Origin: JAFGVL01 sp963663245
GTDB lineage: Bacteria; Bacteroidota; Bacteroidia; Bacteroidales; Paludibacteraceae
DNA: 64,000 bases
Direction of reading: 5' to 3'
NCBI GenBank assembly: GCA_963663245.1
Contig: OY760143.1
Coordinates: forward strand, 1,612,001 to 1,676,000
The first letter of the stretch is position 1. Each line of letters opens with the position of its first letter. Made by a program: the position numbers and the translations under genes. The notes under the pieces are model-generated. The model had not been told where the DNA came from, searched no databases, and saw only the letters and a list, made by a program, of their open reading frames with translations. This document shows, in pieces, positions 16,340 through 24,324 of the stretch.

Positions 16340-17365
16340 ATGAAAGCAAAAATGCTAATCACCCTATTCTCTTTCATGTATGTATTTAGCTACGGCCAAT
16401 ATGTTGATGACATATACTACAACCCTGGCGACCCAGAACCAGCCAAAGAGCAACAAAAAATACAAAAACGTCAACAAAGAGAATATCAACAAAAAAGATA
16501 CGAACAACAATTACAACAAGAGCAAGAAAGTGTTATTGACACCGTATTTTATACTAAGTCAAAACGTGGTTCTGATGGAAATATGACCTCATATGAAGAA
16601 GGTTACTATTTAGATACCATTGTTAATGTTGTTGATAATGACTACAATGAAAATACGGAATACAGATACTCTAATCGTATTAGACGTTTTCATAACCCGA
16701 ACTTAGACTATTACGACAATTACGACCCATACTACTGGGATTCACCTTACTATAGTTCTCATTATAACCCTTATAGTTATTATTATAACCCTTGGAGAAG
16801 TAGCTATTACTACAACCCATGGAGAATAAGCTATTATGGTTATTATAACTCTTGGAATAGCCCATACAGTTATTATGGATATAGTAGTTATTATCCTTAT
16901 CACTCTTATTATTCTCATTCTTATTATCATACACCATACTATAGCAGTAATTACTACAGTAGTCGACCAAAGTACAGACACACGGAAAATAGCCGCAGAA
17001 GTGCTTATAGAGGATCAAACTACAGGTTTGATGGACGTGCTACATCTACGAGACAAGCTACAAGTAGAAGTTCAAGGAGTAGTAATTATCGTAACACCTC
17101 CTCCCCATCAAGAAGCTCTATATCTACTGAAACAAGATCAAGTGGAAGGAGCAATTATCGAAGTACTTCCTCTGATAATTCAAATAAAAGCTACAATAAT
17201 AGAAGTACCCAACGTTCTTCAGACAATAATTATAATAGCAACAGAAGCTCAGGACGTTCTTCAGGAAAAAGCTACAGCAGTGGAAGAAGCTCTGGCAGTG
17301 GACGCAGTAGTTCTGGAGGCAGCAGAAGCTCTGGAAGTAGAACTCGAAGTGGAGGAAGAAGATAA
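16340..17365 (+). CDS. Secreted Tyr/Asn/Ser- and Arg-rich low-complexity protein
   Basis: This 341-residue exported protein has a striking composition. After a signal peptide (LFSFMYVFSYGQ) come a Gln/Lys/Arg segment with short QQ runs (about residues 33-58), a spacer, then about 90 residues dominated by Tyr, Ser, Asn and Pro (near 123-215, units such as YNPWRSSYY). A tail follows of Ser, Arg, Gly and Asn (near 225-341) ending SGSRTRSGGRR. No folded domain is recognised. An AGGAG Shine-Dalgarno 8 nt before the ATG supports the start and is unusual for this phylum. The outer-membrane protein gene starts 33 bp downstream. A structural, adhesive or matrix role is only a guess. Confidence 0.75.
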   Translation: MKAKMLITLFSFMYVFSYGQYVDDIYYNPGDPEPAKEQQKIQKRQQREYQQKRYEQQLQQEQESVIDTVFYTKSKRGSDGNMTSYEEGYYLDTIVNVVDNDYNENTEYRYSNRIRRFHNPNLDYYDNYDPYYWDSPYYSSHYNPYSYYYNPWRSSYYYNPWRISYYGYYNSWNSPYSYYGYSSYYPYHSYYSHSYYHTPYYSSNYYSSRPKYRHTENSRRSAYRGSNYRFDGRATSTRQATSRSSRSSNYRNTSSPSRSSISTETRSSGRSNYRSTSSDNSNKSYNNRSTQRSSDNNYNSNRSSGRSSGKSYSSGRSSGSGRSSSGGSRSSGSRTRSGGRR

Positions 17366-17398
17366 CTTGTTTTTTTACCTTATTTAAAAAATATAAAT

Positions 17399-18931
17399 AT
17401 GAAAAAAATAATAATAAGCATAGTAGTATCTCTGGCAAGCATTTTAAGCTATGCACAAGGAGAATTTGATGCATTAAAGTACAATCAAACAGATATTAAT
17501 GGTAGTGCTAGATACATGGCTATGGGTGGAGCTTTTGGAGCTCTAGGTGGTGATGCAAGTGCTGCAACTATTAACCCTGCAGGATTAGGCGTTTTTAGAA
17601 GTTCTGAAATTTCTGTTAGTGCAGGTGTTGTAAATAACATTGCTAATGCAACAAGTACAGACCCTATCTCAAACAAAAACACAAGTGCACAGGACAATCA
17701 TTACAATGTTCCTTTAAACAATTTAAGTTTTATATTAAATTTTGATACGAATAAAAAATCTGGCTTATTAAGTTCTACTTTCGGTATCACCTTTAATAAG
17801 TTGAAAAATTTCAACCGTAATGTATATATAAAAGGTGTTACTCAAAACTCATCTATGACAGACTATATGGAAGAATTTACTGACGGAATAGAATTTGACG
17901 ATTTGAAATATGTTGATACTGTTGATTACGAACCTCTTGATTACCAACCATGGTTATCAATATTAGCATTCGAAGCTGATTTGATTGACACTGTAACAGG
18001 AACAACCAATCAATGGGCTTCATTATTAAACCCAGGAGAGGTTGTTAATCCGACTTATTCACTTTCTGAATCTGGATATATCAATGAATGGTCTTTTTCA
18101 TATGCTGCCAACATTAACAACAAAATATATTTGGGTGCTGCTATTGGAGTTCAAAGCATTGACTATAAATCTACTAGTGAATACAGTGAAGATTTTGCAT
18201 CTGGTGGCGGATTTTTATTAATAAATGAACTCAACACCAACGGAAGTGGTTTAAACCTTAAATTAGGAACCATACTTCGCCCATTTAATTTCTTGCGAAT
18301 TGGTGGTTCTATTAGTACGCCTACTATATATTCTCTAACAGACACCTATCAATCATATATCTCTTCAGAAACAACGACTGACTATAGTTTTGAAACTCCT
18401 ATTGGTGCTAGTTATTATAAACTTCAAGGTCCATTTAAGTGTAATGGTAGTCTCGCTTTTGTAATTGGGAAGCTAGGTATTTTAAGTGCCGATTATGGTT
18501 TTACAAATTACACATCTATGACACTACAAGATGCTACTGGAAAAAGTTCTAGTTTTTCTGACGAGAACCAAGGCATGAATGATTACCTACAAGACACTCA
18601 TTCAATTAAAGTAGGTGCTGAGATAAAACTGAATAAAAACTTTGCTATTAGGGGAGGTTACGGTATTATAACTTCAGCGACAGATAAAAATGCAAGGAAA
18701 ACGTTACCACTAAATACCACAAGAGCAGATACAGAGTATTTCCTTGATAATAACACAACTTATATGTCTGGTGGTTTAGGCTACAGAGAAGGAAGTTGGT
18801 ACTTTGATTTGGCATACATGCGTAAAGACCTTAGTCAAGACTTTTATGCGTATGATTTAAGTGGAGCATCAAAAGCTAGTGTTAATACTATTACAAATAA
18901 CTTTATTGCAACATTAGGATTTAAATTTTAA
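17399..18931 (+). CDS. OMPP1/FadL-like outer-membrane beta-barrel protein
   Basis: This 510-residue protein has a signal peptide (LASILSYAQG) and many alternating hydrophobic strands of an outer-membrane barrel, ending in FIATLGFKF with a terminal aromatic residue as barrel proteins do. The N-terminal SARYMAMGGAFGALGGDASAATINPAGLGVF is the hallmark of the FadL/OMPP1 group found throughout Bacteroidota, sometimes labelled hemin receptor. FadL proteins carry hydrophobic compounds across the outer membrane; the substrate here is unknown. It follows the Tyr/Ser/Arg-rich gene by 33 bp and likely shares its transcript. A terminator overlaps the end of the convergent pfkB-type gene. Confidence 0.85.
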   Translation: MKKIIISIVVSLASILSYAQGEFDALKYNQTDINGSARYMAMGGAFGALGGDASAATINPAGLGVFRSSEISVSAGVVNNIANATSTDPISNKNTSAQDNHYNVPLNNLSFILNFDTNKKSGLLSSTFGITFNKLKNFNRNVYIKGVTQNSSMTDYMEEFTDGIEFDDLKYVDTVDYEPLDYQPWLSILAFEADLIDTVTGTTNQWASLLNPGEVVNPTYSLSESGYINEWSFSYAANINNKIYLGAAIGVQSIDYKSTSEYSEDFASGGGFLLINELNTNGSGLNLKLGTILRPFNFLRIGGSISTPTIYSLTDTYQSYISSETTTDYSFETPIGASYYKLQGPFKCNGSLAFVIGKLGILSADYGFTNYTSMTLQDATGKSSSFSDENQGMNDYLQDTHSIKVGAEIKLNKNFAIRGGYGIITSATDKNARKTLPLNTTRADTEYFLDNNTTYMSGGLGYREGSWYFDLAYMRKDLSQDFYAYDLSGASKASVNTITNNFIATLGFKF

Positions 18932-18958
18932 GAACCCAATCTATATAAGGTCTATACA

Positions 18959-18990
18959 AGAGAGGTGCTATTATGCATCTCTCTTTTTAT
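18959..18990 (+). terminator. Terminator after the OMPP1-like gene
   Basis: The stem AGAGAGGTGC/GCATCTCTCT has one G-U pair and a TATTAT loop, followed by TTTTTAT. The T-run overlaps the stop codon of the convergent PfkB-family gene. Confidence 0.8.
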
Positions 18991-19841
18991 TGCATCCATT
19001 TTCGTGTTCCATAGTGTAAACAAGATTTTGCTGCAATTTTAGACGCATTTCTTAAAGCTTGTTTAAAATCCCTAGAATTAGCATAGTAAAAGCAAAAGGC
19101 TCCATGAAAGACATCCCCTGCTCCTAGTGTATCTACAGCTTTAATCTTTTCAACTTCTAACCCATAACTATTCCCATTTTCTTGTACAAGCATTGGCTGA
19201 TTCCCTTTCGTAATAACAATATTTGCTATACCTAATTTCACTAAATAAGCAACCACTTCTTCTGATGTAGAAGTGCCTGGAGGAAAGAAATCTGCAGAAC
19301 AGATAGCAATATCGACATAAGGTAATAATTTATCTAATCCTTTTTTCCAGCTACCTCCATCTAATACTACTGTTGCTTTTTTATTGCTATTAACTATAGA
19401 TTTAGCGGCATCTATATAAAAACTATCTAATAAAATTATATCAAAATCATTAGAAGGAAATTCATCAAGTGTTTTGCTACAATAATCTAAGTTATTAGGA
19501 TGATAAGAAACAATTGCTCTATCACCACTATTCTTTGTCGTTATTACAGAAGCAAAAATTGGATGAGAAGTTCTGTTTGGTGTAAAATCTGTTGTTTTAA
19601 GAGATAATGAATGTAAATCTTCATATGTAAAATGCGTTAAGGGGTGGCTACCAAAAGATGAGAGCAAATGAGCATCTCCACTTAAGTGAGCAAAAGCAAT
19701 AGATGCATTTGTTGCTGGTCCTCCTGTATAAAAGCCATATTCACTAGCTTTTGCTTTTTGGTTTTGCTTTGGATATTCCTCAACTAGAAACTGTACATCT
19801 AAGGTATTTAGACCTATAAATAGTCCTTTAGGTGTTTTCAT
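18987..19841 (-). CDS. PfkB family carbohydrate kinase
   Basis: This is a 284-residue ribokinase-fold sugar kinase. The substrate loop GFYTGGPATNASIAFAHLSGDAHLL and the catalytic signature DTLGAGDVFHGAFCFYY (Asp as base) are both present, as is the ATP-side VVITKG-type strand (IVITKGNQP). The sugar is not predictable; ribokinase-like, sulfofructose kinase-like and KDG kinase-like enzymes share these motifs. The frame also opens at a GTG at 19868, but that start lies within the dapA terminator hairpin, so I chose the ATG at 19841 (protein begins MKTPKGLFIGLNT). It lies downstream of dapA in the same direction, separated by that terminator. Confidence 0.85.
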   Translation of the reverse strand: MKTPKGLFIGLNTLDVQFLVEEYPKQNQKAKASEYGFYTGGPATNASIAFAHLSGDAHLLSSFGSHPLTHFTYEDLHSLSLKTTDFTPNRTSHPIFASVITTKNSGDRAIVSYHPNNLDYCSKTLDEFPSNDFDIILLDSFYIDAAKSIVNSNKKATVVLDGGSWKKGLDKLLPYVDIAICSADFFPPGTSTSEEVVAYLVKLGIANIVITKGNQPMLVQENGNSYGLEVEKIKAVDTLGAGDVFHGAFCFYYANSRDFKQALRNASKIAAKSCLHYGTRKWMQ

Positions 19842-19856
19842 TTTTATACATTTTAC

Positions 19857-19880
19857 AAAAAATCCCACCTAATGGCGGGA
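19857..19880 (-). terminator. dapA terminator
   Basis: On the minus strand TCCCGCC/GGTGGGA (one G-U pair) with an ATTA loop is followed by six T. Flanking A and T tracts can lengthen the stem. It lies about 40 bp after the dapA stop and overlaps the upstream GTG alternative start of the PfkB-type gene, arguing against that start. Confidence 0.8.
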
Positions 19881-19919
19881 TTTTTTTTGAAATACGTACT
19901 TAAAATACGCTTATATTTT

Positions 19920-20816
19920 TTAGCACTTAATACTTAAGTTGTCTAAAATTTTTCTGATTTTCTCAAAAGTTGTAATTGTAGTAGGCACTAAAGGTAATCT
20001 CAAAGTATTTTCAATTTTACCCATAACAGCTAACATACTTTTCACACCAGCTGGATTTCCATCGACGAATAACAATTCTATCAGTTCTAAAAACTGGTGG
20101 TGAATTTTACGTGCATTTTCATAATTACCATCTAAAGCCAACCGAACCATACGACTACACTCTTTAGGAAAAGCGTTACCAATAACAGATATAACACCAA
20201 CAGCACCTAATGTAATAAGTGGGTAGGTTACGCCATCGTCTCCTGATATAACAAGAAAATCTTTAGGCTTATCATTGATAATTTTATCCATCTGTACAAT
20301 ATCACCAGATGCTTCTTTCACTGCCACGATATTAGAAAACTCATTGGCTAAGCGTAAAGTAGTTGCTGCTGACATATTTACTGCTGTTCTACCTGGCACA
20401 TTATATAAAATAATAGGCAATTTAGAAACTTTAGCAATAGCACTATAATGTTGATATAAACCTTCTTGAGACGGTTTACTATAATATGGTGTTACACTTA
20501 AAATTGCATCTATATTTTTATCATCAACTTTTTTAATTGCCTCAACTACAGCTTTTGTATTAAAACCTCCTACTCCAAGCACTAATGGCAAACGACCATT
20601 TACTTGCTTAACGACAAATTGCGTAATTTGCTCTTTTTCCTGCTCTGTTAAAGTGGGAGTTTCTGCTGTTGTGCCGCATATAACTAGATAATCTGTACCA
20701 TTTTCAATCTGGTATTCTACCAAATTAGCTAATGCATCAAAATCAATTGATTCGTCCGTTTTAAAGGGAGTAATCAATGCCACTCCCATTCCCGTTAATC
20801 TTTTTTGTATCATCAA
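19920..20816 (-). CDS. dapA: 4-hydroxy-tetrahydrodipicolinate synthase
   Basis: This enzyme condenses pyruvate with aspartate semialdehyde, the first step of the diaminopimelate/lysine branch needed for peptidoglycan. The 298-residue TIM barrel has the GTTAETPTL motif that holds pyruvate's carboxylate, the Tyr of LYNVPGRTAVNM and the Schiff-base Lys in VAVKEASGD; GDDGVTYPL follows. These distinguish true DapA from many related aldolases. It lies 18 bp downstream of the DUF6913-like gene on the same strand and has its own terminator, so the two are probably co-transcribed. Confidence 0.95.
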   Translation of the reverse strand: MMIQKRLTGMGVALITPFKTDESIDFDALANLVEYQIENGTDYLVICGTTAETPTLTEQEKEQITQFVVKQVNGRLPLVLGVGGFNTKAVVEAIKKVDDKNIDAILSVTPYYSKPSQEGLYQHYSAIAKVSKLPIILYNVPGRTAVNMSAATTLRLANEFSNIVAVKEASGDIVQMDKIINDKPKDFLVISGDDGVTYPLITLGAVGVISVIGNAFPKECSRMVRLALDGNYENARKIHHQFLELIELLFVDGNPAGVKSMLAVMGKIENTLRLPLVPTTITTFEKIRKILDNLSIKC

Positions 20817-20834
20817 TATTCTATTCTAGAAAGT

Positions 20835-21377
20835 TTAACTCTTTGATTGTATACTATTCATATAGTGCATAATTTGCTTATAAAAAAAATCATGCTCTGC
20901 TGTTTCATCTACTTGTATCATAAAATCCGCAATGCCTTTATATGGCTTTACCTTCGACACCTTAAAAGGTGACCTTGCTTGAGCGAATAAATAATCCAAT
21001 GAGAATATATCATCTTTACACATAGATATTACCATATCGTACTCTACATGCGTAAATTCTGTCGTTAACTGGGGTTTAGGAATACTATAAAAAGTAATAT
21101 CCGAATTACAAAACAATCTATAATCAGGCATTACAGGCATTTCTATTTCCTTTTTATCTAAATACCCCCAAACACTAATTTTTTTTCCTTGTTTTTTTAA
21201 ATCATCAATTATATTACGGATATAATCGTTTTTTTCTTCTTCATCACTTTTAAAAAGAATAAGAACTGATTTTATCGATTTAAAATCTGGAAAATATGTT
21301 TGTCTTTTCTGGTTAGACAACACCTTATTGATGCTCCTTTCAGCCAAAAAACGTTTTATGTTGTCAATGATTAGCAT
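20835..21377 (-). CDS. DUF6913-like protein of unknown function
   Basis: This is a 180-residue soluble protein without signal peptide. It looks like the small DUF6913-type proteins that sit next to dapA in many Bacteroidota, an assignment made from memory. It has an alpha/beta outline: an N-terminal helix (IIDNIKRFLAERSINKVL), a strand SVLILFKSDE, helix YIRNIIDDLKKQGKKISVWGYLDKK, and the strand DMVISMCKDD ahead of LDYLFAQARSPFKV. No catalytic motif is seen. The 18-bp spacing to dapA suggests co-expression, but no link with lysine synthesis is shown. Confidence 0.7.
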   Translation of the reverse strand: MLIIDNIKRFLAERSINKVLSNQKRQTYFPDFKSIKSVLILFKSDEEEKNDYIRNIIDDLKKQGKKISVWGYLDKKEIEMPVMPDYRLFCNSDITFYSIPKPQLTTEFTHVEYDMVISMCKDDIFSLDYLFAQARSPFKVSKVKPYKGIADFMIQVDETAEHDFFYKQIMHYMNSIQSKS

Positions 21378-21483
21378 TACAAAGATATTTTAGCATACAA
21401 AAGTAATAAAAAAACAAGGAAAAATTAGTTCTGGATAAGGAAATTAAAAGATTGTATACAGGGATCATAAACCAAAAGTTCAA

Positions 21484-23487
21484 TTAGTCACTAATCATAG
21501 AAAGAAAGTCTACTTCAGATATAATTTTCACTCCTACTTTATTGGCCTTTTCTAATTTTGCCGGACCCATATTTTCACCTGCTAGTAAATAGTCCGTTTT
21601 TGATGAAACTGATGCTACATTTTTGCCTCCATGTTGCTCAATCATGTTTTTTAATGCATCTCGAGAATATTGAATAAATGTTCCACTTATAACTATTGAT
21701 TTACCACTTAACTTATCGGATGTTTTCTCTAAAACAGAAGGGTCAATCCCAAGAGTTAAACCATACTCTTTCAGCCGATTAACCAAATCAACATTACGCT
21801 CATCAGAAAAATAATCAATAATACTTTGTGCTATTCTATCTCCAATTTCATCTATAGCTACCAATTCTTCAAAACTGGCTCTTTCAATAGACTCAATATT
21901 ATGTAATGCAAAAGCTAGTTTCTTTGCCACTGTTTCACCAACAAAACGAATTCCTAAACCAAACAATACTCTTTCAAATGGAATATTCTTCGAATCTTCA
22001 ATGCTTACTAGCAAATTCTTCGCACTCTTCTCTTGCCATCTATCTAGAGATAGTAAATCTTCATATTTAAGACTATATAAATCTGCGGTATTTTTAATAA
22101 ATCCAATTTTAAACAACTGCTCTACTGTTTCAACTCCACCAGCAATATTCATTGCTTTTCTACTTACAAAGTGTTCTATTTTTCCTTTAATTTGTGGAGG
22201 ACATGCATTCTCATTAGGACAATAATTTGCTGCTTCCCCTGCCTCCCTTACCAGTTCTGCCCCACACTCTGGACAGTTTTTGATAAACGTTACCTTATCT
22301 CCTATCAATATTCTTGCTTCCTTATCAACGCCTACTATTTTTGGAATAATTTCACCACCTTTTTCTACGAACACCATATCTCCAATGTGTAAATCTAAAC
22401 CTTCTATTATATCTTCATTATGCAAAGAGGCCCTTTTTACGGTAGTTCCAGACAACTGAACAGCATCTAGGTTAGCAACAGGCGTTACTGCTCCTGTTCT
22501 GCCTACTTGATAGGTCACTGTGTTTAAACGCGTGCATGCTTGCTCAGCTTTAAACTTATAGGCAATAGCCCAACGTGGGGATTTAGCTGTATAAGCTAAA
22601 TTCATTTGTTGATTTATTGAATTTACTTTTATAACAATACCATCAGTTGCAACAGCTAGGTTCTTTCGTTCTACATCCCAATAGTTGATATATGCAGCTA
22701 CTTCATCTATTGATGTACAGACTTTTGTGGCATCTGATATTTTAAAACCCCAAGATTGAGCTCTATCTAAATTCTCAGAATGAGTTCTTCCTGGAAGAGA
22801 CTCACCTAACATATAATATAAATAAGCATCTAATTTTCGCTTAGCAACCTCTGTTGAATTTTGCAGTTTTAAGGTACCAGAAGCTGCATTACGAGGGTTA
22901 GCCATAAGTGCCTCTCCCTCCTTTTCTCTTTCTTTATTTAATTTTTCAAATACTGGCCAGGGCATTAATATTTCTCCACGAATCTCAAAATGAGCAGGAT
23001 AGTCGGTTCCTTGTAATTTTAAAGGAATACTTCTAATTGTTTTTACGTTAGCTGTCACATCATCTCCCTTTTCTCCATCACCACGAGTTATTGCTTGAAC
23101 TAACTTTCCATCCTCGTAGGATAATGAAATTGATGTACCATCATATTTAAGTTCGCAAACTAACTCAATATCTTCATTAATAAACTTCTTAGCACGATCA
23201 TAAAAATCTTGCACCTCTTCTATAGAGTACGTATTACTCAATGAAAGCATAGGGTATTTATGTGCTACTTGTTGGAAACCTTCGGTAATATCACTTCCTA
23301 CACGAACAGTTGGAGAATTGGGATCAGAAAATTTTGGATACTGTAATTCTAAGTCTTGTAATTCCTTCAATTTTATATCAAAATCAAAATCAGAGATAGA
23401 TGGCTGAGAAAGCACATAATACTTATAATTATGCTCATGCAGCTCTTTTCGAAGGCTTTCTATATGTAGCTGAATGCTATTATTCAT
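21484..23487 (-). CDS. ligA: NAD+-dependent DNA ligase
   Basis: This essential ligase seals nicks in replication and repair by using NAD+ to adenylylate itself. The 667-residue protein has the complete LigA order: Ia domain with YYVLSQPSISDFDFD, adenylation domain with Lys114 in CELKYDGTSISL, OB fold with VGRTGAVTPVANL, the four-cysteine zinc site CPECG...CPNENACPP near 405-430, the helix-hairpin-helix region and a C-terminal BRCT domain (about 590-667). It lies downstream of the Bat operon terminator and is read on its own. Confidence 0.97.
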   Translation of the reverse strand: MNNSIQLHIESLRKELHEHNYKYYVLSQPSISDFDFDIKLKELQDLELQYPKFSDPNSPTVRVGSDITEGFQQVAHKYPMLSLSNTYSIEEVQDFYDRAKKFINEDIELVCELKYDGTSISLSYEDGKLVQAITRGDGEKGDDVTANVKTIRSIPLKLQGTDYPAHFEIRGEILMPWPVFEKLNKEREKEGEALMANPRNAASGTLKLQNSTEVAKRKLDAYLYYMLGESLPGRTHSENLDRAQSWGFKISDATKVCTSIDEVAAYINYWDVERKNLAVATDGIVIKVNSINQQMNLAYTAKSPRWAIAYKFKAEQACTRLNTVTYQVGRTGAVTPVANLDAVQLSGTTVKRASLHNEDIIEGLDLHIGDMVFVEKGGEIIPKIVGVDKEARILIGDKVTFIKNCPECGAELVREAGEAANYCPNENACPPQIKGKIEHFVSRKAMNIAGGVETVEQLFKIGFIKNTADLYSLKYEDLLSLDRWQEKSAKNLLVSIEDSKNIPFERVLFGLGIRFVGETVAKKLAFALHNIESIERASFEELVAIDEIGDRIAQSIIDYFSDERNVDLVNRLKEYGLTLGIDPSVLEKTSDKLSGKSIVISGTFIQYSRDALKNMIEQHGGKNVASVSSKTDYLLAGENMGPAKLEKANKVGVKIISEVDFLSMISD

Positions 23488-23515
23488 AGGTTAGATATTG
23501 AAGAAACAAAGATAC

Positions 23516-23545
23516 AAAAAAAGTCTCGAGTTAGTAACCCGAAAC
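23516..23545 (-). terminator. Terminator of the Bat operon
   Basis: On the minus strand GTTTCGGGTT/AACTCGAGAC (two G-U pairs) with an ACT loop is followed by seven T. It lies about 30 bp past the BatE stop and before ligA. Confidence 0.8.
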
Positions 23546-23575
23546 TTTCAACAGTTAAGCATTGAGTATGCTTAA

Positions 23576-24322
23576 TTATATTATTTCTAAATCCTCGCTG
23601 AGCATCCAGCCGACATTACCATCTTCCAACATAATCTCTACCCATACATCTGGCGAGTTTTTTATTTTTACTTTAACTCCTTCATGCAAAACAAAAACAG
23701 TTGTTCCACTATCATCCGGAGAACTTTTTACTGAAACACTTGCTGTCATAACGATAGCAAAATCTCTTTTTTCTACCTTATCTTTCTGCTTTTTAGCCAT
23801 CGCCATACTTGTTAAACATATGGCAAATAAAAAGATAGCCGTATAAAAAGACACTTTTCTTACTACAATAATCTTTGAAAAAGCATATAGGAAAGCTAAG
23901 CCTAATGTTATTATAAATAGAACAATACTCCATACTGCCCATGAGTTTGAACTTTTAAGATTTGCAAACTTGTCTACCCAACGAGTTATAAAAAAAGTAT
24001 CTAACTTATCAATTTTATCCACAGTTTTCAACTTTGCAAACTCAAGATTAATCTCTGCATCATCAAAATTGGGTTCAATTAATAATGCTCTCTCATAATA
24101 TAAAATAGCTTTTGCAGTTTCTCCTTTTTTATAATAAGCATTGCCTAAATTATAATATATATCAGCAGACTCATATTCTTCAGGAAGCAATTGTTGATAG
24201 GCTTTTATAGCTTTTTCATATTGTCCTTTTTTGTAAAAACTATTAGCAATAGTTAGAGAGTCCTTTGCAGTTACAGAAAAAGACACAATCAACAAGAATA
24301 GTATATATAAGAACTTCTTCAT
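23576..24322 (-). CDS. batE: BatE-like TPR and SH3 membrane protein
   Basis: This is a 248-residue protein with a signal peptide (LFLLIVSFSVTAKD) and two TPR units (NSFYKKGQYEKAIKAYQQLLP and YYNLGNAYYKKGETAKAILYYERALLIEP). Two membrane helices follow near residues 133-152 and 161-176, and then a C-terminal bacterial SH3-like domain (about 187-248, ending VGWMLSEDLEII). This layout is typical of the last gene of Bat operons. The protein probably scaffolds a periplasmic complex with BatA, BatB and BatD. Its ATG follows the BatD stop by only 2 bp, and a terminator closes the operon. How Bat proteins give oxygen tolerance is not settled. Confidence 0.85.
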   Translation of the reverse strand: MKKFLYILFLLIVSFSVTAKDSLTIANSFYKKGQYEKAIKAYQQLLPEEYESADIYYNLGNAYYKKGETAKAILYYERALLIEPNFDDAEINLEFAKLKTVDKIDKLDTFFITRWVDKFANLKSSNSWAVWSIVLFIITLGLAFLYAFSKIIVVRKVSFYTAIFLFAICLTSMAMAKKQKDKVEKRDFAIVMTASVSVKSSPDDSGTTVFVLHEGVKVKIKNSPDVWVEIMLEDGNVGWMLSEDLEII

Positions 24323-24324
24323 AT

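Noticed and set aside
16680..17018. Minus-strand frame of Asn/Tyr/Ser-rich composition under the same gene
   Set aside because: It mirrors the low-complexity coding strand, and no signal peptide, domain or promoter supports it.
16836..17387. A 183-codon open frame in another phase inside the Tyr/Ser/Arg-rich gene, rich in Ile, Thr and Val
   Set aside because: It arises from the skewed composition of the real gene (TAT/TAC/AGT codons read out of frame) and lacks its own start signals.
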